A stretch of 64,000 nucleotides of DNA, from contig JADDTR010000022.1 of assembly GCA_015345905.1 (NCBI GenBank), forward strand, positions 124,001 to 188,000, given 5' to 3'. The stretch comes from Aotearoamyces nothofagi (Eukaryota > Ascomycota > Leotiomycetes > Leotiales > Tympanidaceae). Positions 44,231-54,610 of this stretch are shown here, piece by piece. A program made the position numbers and the translations under genes. Within the stretch, counting starts at the first letter, position 1. Every line of letters starts with the position of its first letter. The notes under the pieces are model-generated. The model made no database searches and was not told where the DNA came from. It saw nothing but the letters and a program-made list of their open reading frames with translations.

Positions 44231-44768
44231 GGTATGTTAGTCGATATAAACATTATAAGGTAGATAATTCTAGGAATTAAGGTCGTTATTGACTAATGCA
44301 TGATGTATTTGTTGAGCCATAGAAATCGAAATCGACGACCTTATTGGCGTTGTTCTTGCCTTATATATTAGGGTCAATTATATGCATTAGACTGGGAGAT
44401 GCATCATAGAAGTAATAACAACTACTAACAAAAAATAGAGACGATCTAAATGATTTAAAATTGTTTTATTAGATATAAACTGCTGAGTGCGGTGTTTTCC
44501 GTCGCCATTAGGTGAAATATTTCCGGCATCTCGTAATATGGTCACGCGGCGCAAAGTTCGAACTTGAATGTAGAGTAATCGTCAGAACTGACCACAAACA
44601 ATTTTGACGATTATGTGCCATTGATCTTTTGTTTAATTCCTCATTTTGGAGGAATATTTATATAGTGTGCATAAAATGCTCCTAGAGGGCAAATCTCTTC
44701 GATGTAGACACCAAGTCAAGCCCCATCCTCGCGGGTTGATTTCTGTTTCTTCGGTTAGGGCCTTAACT
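44231..44768. other. Intergenic, partly AT-rich
   Basis: 44240-44480 is AT-rich and lies upstream of the METTL16-type gene. The rest is the 3' trailer of the macro-domain gene. Nothing else recognised. Confidence 0.5.
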
Positions 44769-45621
44769 TCATGGTTCTGTGGAAGAAACCTTTGGGAAGT
44801 CTTCGACCACAGCCTTCTTATCGCACATATCCTCCGGTACACCGTTTTCTACAGACAGCCCGCCCTCGACTTTCTCCCAGTCGTCCCCCTTCTCTTCACC
44901 CACCTCCTCTTCGTCCTTTTGAACATGTTCGGCGGGGGGGAAAAACTCGCTGCCCTAGGTTAGCAACATCCGGAAATTTGCATTGTTGGAGCTATTACGG
45001 AATCCACTCATTGTATGCAATAACATCCTTCATCTCAAAAGTGCAGAAGATAACTCTATCGATCTTGTCTCGATTTTCACCTTCCAAGAAATCTTTTACC
45101 GCCTTAATAGCCACAGGTGCAGCTTTCTGACTAGGATATCCATACACACCGGTGCTGAGAGCACTGAATGCAATGCTCTTGCAGTCGTTTTCCGCTGCTA
45201 GTTCTAGACTGGTTCTATAGCATTCTCTCAATAGACGGGTGCAGCGAGCCTTCTTTGACGAGCTGTAAACTGGACCAACTGCATGTATCACTTTCTTGGA
45301 TGGGAGGTTGTATGCTTTAGTAATCTTTGCAGAGCCCGTTTCACATCCATTTAACGTGCAACATTCTGCCAGGAGTTCAGGGCCGGCGGCTCTATGGATA
45401 GCACCATCAACTCCTCCACCACCCAGAAGAGATGTGTTCGCTGCGTTGACGATCGCATCGACCTCAAGTCTCGTAATGTCGCCTCTGTAGATGGAAATCT
45501 TGTTATTGAATAGGGTGTACGAGGTGTCATTTGGTAATATCTCATTGGATTCGGTAGGAACAAGCTCCTTGGAACGATATAGTGACGCGATAGTGGGAAT
45601 CTCGTTCAGTGGTACCGACAT
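44769..45621 (-). CDS. Macro-domain (ADP-ribose-binding) protein
   Basis: Two exons (45621-44999 and 44949-44769) encode 267 residues. The macro domain begins [39 protein letters not shown], with the conserved GDIT, NAAN and [10 protein letters not shown] loops that bind ADP-ribose. It continues with HAVGPVY and [11 protein letters not shown]. Such proteins hydrolyse or read mono-ADP-ribose or process ADP-ribose-1''-phosphate. Reading straight on gives a stop after NEWIP. A 49-nt intron (donor GTAATA, acceptor GGGCAG) instead joins a 60-residue acidic tail ([16 protein letters not shown]). I prefer the spliced form because of the tail's clear coding character. A start at 45714 is possible, but 45621 ([11 protein letters not shown] at -3) fits the fungal family better. 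The gene is divergent from glutaminyl-tRNA synthetase. Confidence 0.87.
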
Positions 45622-46042
45622 TATCGCCCCCGTGTAGTGCCGAATCTGTAGAATTTTTGATCTTATCATTCGTCTCAAGATGACAACCGTACGATTGTGT
45701 CGCCTGAATATCACAGAATGGATTATGAGATGTGAAGATGTGAAGATGCTGACAATGAAGGAGCTTCTTGATGCGGGGAAGCTGGAAGCTTTACTCGCAC
45801 GGCCCGCTAATAAGCTCTTATCGCCTTATCTTATCATTCTCGCTTAAAATTAGCAAGGCTGAACTGAAACTGTCATATTTGGTTCAGCATCATTTTTTGA
45901 GTCACAGATGCGGTCTGCCCACCAACACTACAGCAGCCTCTAAGCGCTCGAATTTACACCAGACTACCAATTCAAGCGCATAGCTGAAATCTTGCTTCAT
46001 TAAGAATTGTCATCCTCTTTTGGCCTTGGACGCCTGCATACA
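45622..46042. promoter_or_regulatory. Bidirectional promoter, macro-domain gene and GlnRS
   Basis: 421 bp between two divergent start codons. No obvious paired motif or TATA box seen. Confidence 0.4.
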
Positions 46043-48015
46043 ATGGCGGACGCCATCACGGAAAGCACAGCCAAGCTGCAGCTCGATGAGGAGACTGGAG
46101 AGATGGTCTCCAAAGGAGAACTCAAGAAGAGGTTAGCCAAGCGATCAAAGAAAGCCGCTCAAGCGAAAGCAAAGAGCGAAGCGCCATCGAAGTCTGCCGC
46201 TGTTCCAAAACCTGCGGAAAAGAAAGAAGACGTCGTAATCGATACCACGGCGATTTTCAAAGAAGGCTTTCTCGACAAAGTCTACAAAGAACGCCCGGTC
46301 AAGAATGTCGTCACTCGTTTTCCACCTGAGCCCAATGGCTTTCTTCACATCGGCCATGCGAAAGCGATCGCTGTGAACTTTGGATTCGCTAGGTTCCATG
46401 GTGGTGTATGCAATCTGCGATTTGACGACACGAACCCAGAGGCGGAAGAGGAAATTTACTTCACTGCGATTAAGGATATGATAAAGTGGCTTGGATTTAC
46501 ACCACATGCCATCACGTATTCTAGTGATAATTTCGATAAGCTGTATGAATTAGCGGAAGATCTCATTAGGAGAGATAAGGGCTATGTCTGCCACTGCTCC
46601 GGTATGCAAAACCCCTTAGAAGATTCATGTTATGTGAGCTAATAGTTTTAAAGATACGGAGATCAAAAAACAAAGAGGTGGCGAGGAACACGGCCCGCGA
46701 TATCGATGCGAACATGCCAACCGTACGGTCGAGGTCAACTTGGCCGAGTTCAGAGATATGCGTGATGGCAAATACAAGCCAAAGGAAGCCTTTCTACGAA
46801 TGAAGCAAGATATTGAGAATGGCAACCCACAAATGTGGGACTTAGCGGCATACAGAATTCTTGATGCGGAACATTACAGAACAGGAGACAAATGGAAGAT
46901 ATATCCAACCTACGACTTCACCCATTGTCTTTGTGACAGTTTTGAGGGTATCACTCATTCGCTCTGTACAACAGAATTCATTCAGTCAAGAGTCTCATAC
47001 GAGTGGCTCAATTCTACCCTTGAAGTCTACGAGCCCATGCAACGAGAATACGGCCGGCTAAATATCACTGGCACTATTTTGTCAAAGAGAAAGATTGCTA
47101 AGTTAGTCAATGAGGGATATGTTCGCGGCTGGAACGACCCTAGACTCTACACACTAATTGGAATCCGCCGACGTGGTGTTCCACCTGGGGCGATTCTCGA
47201 ATTCGTGAATGAGCTAGGGGTCACCACTGCACCGACAAATATTCAGGTGGCAAGATTCGACCAGACTGTGAGAAGATATCTGGAGCGAACTGTACCGCGA
47301 TTAATGCTGGTCCTGGACCCGATTCCAGTCTTTATCGAGGATGCTGAGGAAACAGAACTTGAAATTCCTTTCTCTCCAAAGAACCCTGCTATGGGCAGCC
47401 ACAAAGTAAAGCTAACGAAGACGGTCTATATTGATCGAAGTGACTTCAGAGAGGTTGATAGCAAGGAATACTTCCGTCTAGCTCCGGGAAAATCAGTTGG
47501 ATTACTCCAGCTCCCGTACCCGGTTAAAGCAACGTCGTTCTCCAAGGAAGGCGACAAAGTCACAGAGATCCGAGCGGTGTATGACAAGGAGGGAAAGAAA
47601 CCAAAGACATATATCCAATGGGTCCCAGAAGGATCTAAAGAGGTGGAAGTACGTATGTATAATTCACTTTTCAAAAGCGAAAGGCCAGAAGATGTAGAGG
47701 GTGGCTTTTTAAACGACATAAATCCGGATAGCGAGCACATCTATTCACATGCCTTGATTGAGTCTGGCCTCGAAGAAGTGAGGAGACGTGCTCCTTGGCC
47801 AGAAGCAGAGAATACATCTGAAAGTGAGCTTGGAAGCGGCGGGGTTGAATCGGTACGATTCCAGGCTATGAGGGTAAGCTCAACAGATCCAGACCATGTG
47901 AACAATGTGCTGATTTTATGACTAGGTCGCGTATTTCACCTTAGACCAAGACAGTGTGGGGGACAAGGTCGTCCTAAACAGGATTGTGAGTCTGAAGGAG
48001 GATTCTAGCAAGTAG
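46043..48015 (+). CDS. GLN4: Glutaminyl-tRNA synthetase, cytoplasmic
   Basis: Three exons (46043-46601, 46654-47873, 47926-48015) encode 622 residues. It is a class I synthetase that charges tRNA-Gln in the cytosol. After a Lys/Ala-rich N-terminal appendix (residues 1-65) comes [20 protein letters not shown] with the HIGH motif near 102. Then [35 protein letters not shown] and the KMSKS-equivalent LSKRK near 330. The beta-barrel anticodon-binding part contains [22 protein letters not shown]. The protein ends [15 protein letters not shown]. The acceptor of intron 1 (46651-46653) lies 9 nt beyond an apparent TAG acceptor that would shift frame. The eukaryotic-type N-terminal tRNA-binding GlnRS domain seen in yeast Gln4 appears to be missing or reduced to the short appendix. 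Confidence 0.94.
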
Positions 48016-48388
48016 GCTATGGTTATCGGCAGTCATGTTGGTATATCGGAAGACCGTGGGTTGCTTTGAGCTCTTTGCTGTTCAACGTTTATGAAAACGC
48101 TGAAGACACTTTTTCCAACGCAATAAAGTCACGATTATACCCTTGTCTTCTAGCCTTGTTGCTTTAAATCTTTTGAATGCCACCTTGCCAAGAAGCCTTG
48201 AACTATTTGCTATACTACTTTTCGATTCAAGAAGAAAATCCAAAAGGCCCTACTATTAATGGGCTATACTAAAAGGCTTGCAGTTGCCTATCACAAGGTC
48301 TTAAATTCACGTACTTGTCTATCCTCTACTTGTCTATCCTCCTTCCGCACACAGTATCAACTCATATTTCTCATCCCTGACCGTCCCG
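48016..48388. other. Short intergenic gap between convergent genes
   Basis: The shared trailer of GlnRS and the helical-repeat gene. Includes a short tandem TACTTGTCTATCCTC duplication at about 48311-48340. No gene seen. Confidence 0.5.
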
Positions 48389-50883
48389 TTATTGTACCAC
48401 TGGTAAGTGGCTGCACTCTCCTCTCCTACGTTTACACCCCTGATCACCTTGATCACTGCTCTGCTTTCTCTTCTGTCCCGCGGCGCCGAAGTCCAGGAAC
48501 CCCTCGAGCAATGCCGCCGCAGCTCTACACGTAGCCTGCAGCTTCCCGTCGCGGGGACTCTCAGATGCCAACCTATGGTATATATCCAGCGCGTGCCTAG
48601 CATGCGACCCCTGATCCTCTCGGCGGCTGACCGATGCGAGAATCACGTGCGCCGAGGCCCGCAGATTATCGTGGACGCCGCGCTGGCCTAGCAGGTCGGA
48701 GCACAGCTCGCTGCTGTATCCGGGATCGGTGAACAGCAGCTCTCTGGCCTCTACCAGCGTCGCGTGGTGGTGCTTGTAGAGCTCCTCGGCCTCCCTCGCC
48801 GCGCAGACGCCTTCGGCAAGGAGCCGGACCTTCCTGAACCCAGCTGCGACTGCGTCGTCGGCTGTGCTGAGCTCGCAGTCTAGGAAGATCTCTACGGCTC
48901 GAATGGAATGCCCCAGGCGGTGCTTTGTGCCGGGCATGCGCGCCAGGTATAGATGGGCCCATCCAACTACCGATGGGTGAGCATCCTGCTTTTCTAACAT
49001 TTCCTTTGAAAGCAAGGCGCATTGAGTGAAGTCCTTGTTTACCCACGACTCCTCAGTTCGCCACCTCAGCCATCGGTAGCCTTTGAAGTCCTCGTCTTCG
49101 TTGTTATCCTCTTGTATACCTTGAGGTCTGGCACCTGGACCTGCGGCAGTGGGTTCTTCCAAGAAGACACTTCTTAACAAGCTTTCCGTTATTATCCGTC
49201 TCGTTGCTAAGGCTTGGGAATCCGGATTGTAGGTTTCTATCTCTTGGTATATAGAAATCGCGCGATTTGCGCGTATGGCCCTGTCGCTTCTTCTGCTTAG
49301 CATTGCTAGCAGCACGTTGGCTTGTGCCTTCAACAGCTGATGAGCATCTACTTGTTTCAAAAGATCCAAGCAGCGTGATTCGCATAGTTCAGGGTCGCTG
49401 TCGAGCACTGCCCGAGCTTCACATACCGCAACTTGATGGCGCTGATTGCGTGTCCTGATGGTCTTTTCGCGCTCTTTTTTCGGTTCAGCTTGTCCTTGGT
49501 GTCCCTCAGGTTTTGCCTCTGGGTGCAACACTGTTCTTTCTCTACGCTCTTCCCAGAAAGCGGCGCGTAAAGCCTTCTCTGCCCGCTTTGCATGTTTCCT
49601 GTCACCAGCATTCCCATATAGGGCCCTGGCATGATGTGCATGGCGAATCTTGTCGAATACCCCATACAAACGCCCACTAAGTAAGAGATGTGCCTTAGCT
49701 CTGCAAGATAACCCGTTGTGGAATTCATCCCTCGAAAAGGCTTGGAGGGTTCTGATACACAATTCATCCTCCATCAAGTTATTCTCGTACGCTTCTTTAG
49801 CATTCCTGAAGAGACTCAGATATTTCTTCTGTCGTTGCGTAAAGTCGGCATTTGCTCTGTCGGCTTGCGATTCTGGCGAGAGAGCCCTGAATTTAGCAGC
49901 TGCTCGATCTTCCGATAGAGTGTCTGGTCAAAAGTCAGTTTTCTCACACACAAAGTTTCATATGGCTGCATATACTCACGTCTCGTAAGCAATAATTTTA
50001 AATTCTCCTCTGCCCGGAGTCTGTCGTCCGACAGCTGTACATCTGCCAGGACAGAAGTTTCTTCGGCGTGTTTGTATAACCTCACACTTTCGTAGGCATT
50101 CCAAAGGGCGTCTTTGGCGTCATATAATATTATGCCGAGATAGAAATGGGCTGCAGCAAGGATGCGATGACCTGCATCTAATCCGATGTCGAGGATCTCC
50201 TCGCAAAACTCATGGCAATGTGCGTTATTGTTAAAACTGAATGCCTGCGCCGCATTATCGAGCATTTCCTGAGCATAGGGAACAAGTAATTCCTTTGTTT
50301 CGAGATCTTCCTGTGAAGATGTCGATGGTTCCCTTGAGACTCTATCCAGATCATATCTGAGGTTCTCATATTGTTTGAGCACCAGTTGGGATGAAGCAAG
50401 AAGTGTAGATGTCAGAGCCGTCTCGACAAGATCTCGTGCCTTCTTGCAACCCGCACTATTCACATCCAATAGGCTTTGACGGTAATCGTTGTACTCCTCA
50501 CTTTCTAGCCAGTCGAGTCGGAGGAAATCCTTCACATATTCTTCGTGCAATTTAGCATCCAGTATCGCAAGAATAAGGACATCATCTTGCTTCCTGATCT
50601 CTCGAACGCGTATTACCCAGGGAAGGCTTTCCTTGGGGTTGTTAGCTTGCTGATCGGGCTCGTGTGCCCCGGTGTCCGTTTCTAAACGGACTTTCTCCTG
50701 TCGAGTAGCCATAGGATGAGAGGTTTCTTCGGGTTGACGGATTTGAGCTCTAGCTATCCTGTGCGCTTTGAAATCGAGTAAAGATATATCAACAACGCTT
50801 TCGATGTTCATCACCCTGGTAGCACTCACCCAGGAATATATAGTTTTTGGAACTCTGCTAGGCTCTCTAGAGTATACTTTCAT
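48389..50883 (-). CDS. Unrecognised helical-repeat protein with bipartite nuclear signal
   Basis: Two exons (50883-49980 and 49923-48389) encode 812 residues; a 56-nt intron (donor GTGAGT, acceptor CAG) joins two long open frames. I do not recognise the family. What can be seen: repeated helical pairs of TPR-like length. Several recurrences of a Cys-x-L/Ile-Leu pattern include LCESRCLDLLKQVDAHQLLKAQ, ELCSDLLGQRGVHDNLRASA and HEFCEEILDIGLDAGHRILA. Each is followed by A-x-x-x-L-A and a stretch like ARHALDIYHR or RANRAISIYQE. The N-terminal ~60 residues lack this pattern, and the true start may be the internal MATRQEKVRL. The C-terminus has KRKQSSDQGDQGCKRRR, an ideal bipartite nuclear localisation signal. 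Coding quality is even across the gene. Possibly a scaffold protein in the nucleus; function unknown. Confidence 0.75.
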
Positions 50884-51105
50884 GCTCGCATTAGTGTAAC
50901 GTTCATCCCCAACTAAAACGCCTTGGCTACCACCTTTCTACCGCAATGGCCGAAGAGGCTTTTTTTTTAGATCTAATTTACGTAGAAAACTAAAAACCGC
51001 TGATATATGCTCAAGCTATCATACCTAGCGCCATAAAGCCAAGATGTCCACCAGAGCGCAATTCCAACTCGAAACCACGCTCAGCAGGTCGAGTCGACCC
51101 TAGCC

Positions 51106-52644
51106 TCAAGCCTTCCTCAGTTTGGCGTGATTTCGCAAGATATCATTCAAGCCCTCGCGCTTGACACAGTTCGAATAGGCAAAGCTTTTGGCGCACTCGT
51201 CCAGCTGCGCCATGGTCAGGCCCTCAAACTGCCTCGCGAACTCCATTTCCAGAGTCCGGCTGACGAACGTCTGGAGAGTAGATCTGCGAACGTGGCGCTC
51301 GACATCCCAGACCCTTGCTTCGCGCATCAGCTCTTGGTCTCGGCGTCGATGGGGGCAGGAGCTTGGACTTACGTGGGATACTCGTCGTCTGCGGTGGGCG
51401 AGATCTTCCTGATCACGTCAACCAGCGGCTTGATCGCCTTCTCGACTTCTGCCGAGGGATAGGTGCCCCATCCGTCGAGCTGCGCCCAGTGCTTCTTCTC
51501 AAGGAATTTCGCGATGGTGGTGTTCCACTTGCTCTTCGGGTCCGTATAGACCATTCCCTGGAGACCGATATCCTTGTAGAGCCAAATACTCCAGGAAATC
51601 TCATACTTGTCGTAGATATTCAACTGCTCGCCGAGGAGGCTGTAGCGATGAGAATTGATGAGTTCTGATTCTTTTGAGTGTGCCGGGTTTTCATACACGG
51701 GTCCGAATTCGCCATTCCATGCCGGGACGTTGTATTTGGCCATGAACTCTGCCTTCCTTAGATACCCCTTCTCGAGTTTCAGTTTCTGTTCTGGGCTGCC
51801 AACGTATGTGCCGCCAGACGGGAATCCCATAATGGAGTAGTCGTGCATGCTATAAGCGGTATTCTGCAACTTGCCAGGCCCGTCGACAAGCGGCTCGAAG
51901 AATTTCCATTCCATGGCAAACGTGTTGCCGTCGAGCCATAAGATGTGCTCTGGGTCGATCTTACGGATTGCTTTCTCGAAGACTGCGTAGAATTCCGGGA
52001 GACGGTGGTGTTGAGGATCGCAGGGCTCGTTTATGGGATTGTATCCTGCCACCCAGGGGTTGTGCCTGTAGCGCTTGGCGATTTCAGACCACAGCCAGAT
52101 AGTCCGGTCTTGGTGATCCTTGTAGTCCCAGAACGATGCATGCGAGGTGGGATTGTCCGAGTGCCAGTCGGGATTCTGCCCACCTGGCACAGTATGCATG
52201 TCTAGGATAGTATAGACGTGATGTTTAGCACACTGCGCACAATTAGCCCTGATTTCCCTCCAACCTGGGGCGAATACATGCCAGGTCAATAACGCGATCG
52301 AGATGTTTGAATCCCTCAACCTTCAAGACTCTCGGGTTCATATCATCTTCGAAATGCCGAAAGTTGAACGGGAGTCTTAAGCAATTCAATCCCAGGCTTG
52401 CAAAGAAAGCGGCGTCTTCTTCGGTGAAGAAATACTCCAGCCACTTGTCGAAGAAATACTCGTACTTCTCTTTCCCTAGAACCGCGAGCATGGCGGCGCG
52501 GTGCTCGGATTCTTGGCCTGGATAACCCGTGATGAAATTCTCCATGTTCATCCATCCTCCCAGTGCGGCGCCGCGGAGCACGACTTGCTCGCCATGTCCA
52601 TCCACGATCTTAGTACCTTCTGTGTGAAGGATGCCGGCAGACAT
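51106..52644 (-). CDS. Glycoside hydrolase family 5 (glucanase/beta-glucosidase type)
   Basis: Three exons (52644-52282, 52232-51373, 51313-51106) encode 476 residues. GH5 retaining hydrolases act on beta-glucans or glycosides. Seen: GEQVVLRGAALGGWMNMENF at the start, ASLGLNCLRLPFNFRHF, TILDMHTVPGGQNPDWHSDN, the acid/base Glu in NPINEP, LWLDGNTFAMEW, YSMHDYSIMG, and the nucleophile Glu in WNGEFGPVY. No signal peptide, so probably intracellular. Intron 1 has a GC donor (GCATGT at 52281) with acceptor GCGCAG: it joins DRVIDL to CAKHHVYTILDMH exactly where the family expects VIDLCAKH, and no GT donor keeps the frame. Intron 2 uses the acceptor GCAAG at 51314-51316, which restores the conserved W-VE-HV segment. 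It is divergent from nothing close; the next gene rightwards is almost 2 kb away. Confidence 0.88.
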
Positions 52645-54610
52645 AGTGGCTCACTCAATGATGCTATTTTCTACAATGTATTTTGGGAGAGACGCGGAGT
52701 CTTGATCATCTACAACTCTTCCACGGCTCCCCTGCTTCTTATGGGACATGAAGGTCCCTCAGGAGAGCAGTCACGTTACAGCGCATGGTGGGGTAGCCGC
52801 CGCGGCAGGATGCGCTCCAGTTAGAGATGTCGTGAGAACGAACTTCAGGCTAATATCGGCCGATCCGGCACCGACTGACATATGCCATGACCGGCTGCCG
52901 GATAAATGTAATCAGCCTGCAAGATTTAAACTAATTATCACCGTTGAGCCTTACAAGTTGGGACACAAGATCCACGTAGACATATTCATTAGGATGTATA
53001 ATTAGATGCAGGAGAATATCACATATCTCCAATGCATAAATCTTAGAGTCTTGGAGCTGCTTAGTGACGAGTAGCTGACTGCCCATACAACGAAGACGGA
53101 GACGATATAAAGCTCTGGTTTGGCGGCTGCGGACAATCTTCGGCCCGGCCGGAATACGCTTCCGCCGATACTAGCTGCCGTACAATACAATATATGCGTT
53201 CATCACCAGCCTTACAGACACTCGTGACTGCTTGACGCTCCAGGAGAATAGACCATAGTGGCACGAGGCTGGAGAAGTACGCGCTGATCAAGATCCCACG
53301 TGCTGTCGGCATTTTGCAGGATGGCAGAGTTTTCGCGAACAGAACTAGGCAACGAACTGTCGACACTACAGCCTCTTCGCGAGGCTGACGTTTGTACTGT
53401 ACTGGCGACGCACATCCCTGGGCGCGATGAGCTCTGTCTGACATGTTGGAGTAATGTCGGGTAGCCACAGAAGACTGTTTGAAATATGGACCGAGTCATC
53501 TCCCTTACCAGGGCTCCTGGCCAGACTGTCTTCTGCTGTCAGATACTCTCTTGCCTGCCAGGTAGACCGGAACAGACGCCAGACTCTGGCCTGCCTTGTC
53601 TGCTACGAACTGTCGTAAAAACGGAATTGAGTTCGAAACTCGATGTCCAGATCGCTAATTATGATAGAATGGCTACAGGAATGCCAGCTCCGTATATATC
53701 GAGGTCGAGGCCGTAGTCACGTTCTGCCCCTCGAAGAGTGTTGCTAACTATCACGTGGAGCATGATGCGGAGAGGCACGTGTAGTACTGTAGCTGCACAT
53801 GCACGGTGATCTCTCTCGCTGTCCCGCTCTCCCACCCCCCTGACCGCTTCGCTTCCCGGGCTCGTCGGCTCATCGCGCCGTACCTTACTGCTTCTGCCTG
53901 AGGTTCTCACGTGGTCTTGTAGCACCGATCTGAGATGGCACGAGATCCGCGGTATGCAAGTTACGGAAGCAAGTAGGGAGCCGCTGAGGCAGGACGAGGA
54001 TCGCGCAGCTGAGCATTGCTCGTCACGTGCCCCTCAGCCGTTGTCGGCGCCCTGGAAACCTGAATCTGCCTGCTGCCATGTCCGACTGCCATGATTGATG
54101 GCCATTGGCGAATGGGGCGTCGGTGTTCTGTCGCCCCGGGGCTTGGCCTCGCGCGCCCAGCCTCGCAGCCCCCCTGTGTGACGCCATGGCGCATGAAGCC
54201 TCCGCCGCAAACCTGTAACTCCCTGGAAAGCGTCAGCGCTGTGCCACACGGCAATTCAATCCAGCACCGGCCTTTCTGCGCACATCCACCGTGTCGCGGG
54301 TATATCAGCACGTCAGCACATCAGCACATCAGCACCGTCAGCACACGCCATACAGCTAGCAGGTCATACGCCGGGGTAGGGTCCGACCGGGAAGGAAGAC
54401 CCCCAAAATTATACGAGAGCCCGCACGCTTAGCACCTTCTCCCAGAACGCGTGAACTTCGAAGCAGAAAGGGACGTCCGCACTGTAGATATCCATCTGTC
54501 TCTCCGCATTTGTTCTCCTGTTTGCCCTAGCTCCATGCCACGACCACGTCTCGCGAACATCTCTCCCTTCTCCCTACATCTCCTAGCTTGCCGTACTGCC
54601 TAGCCTCACC
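52645..54610. other. 2-kb intergenic region
   Basis: Holds the promoters of the GH5 and PLD genes. Short-period CAGCACRTCAG repeats occur at 54306-54345. Overlapping frames near 53061-53925 and 53961-54432 are not coding-like. No RNA gene or element recognised. Confidence 0.5.
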
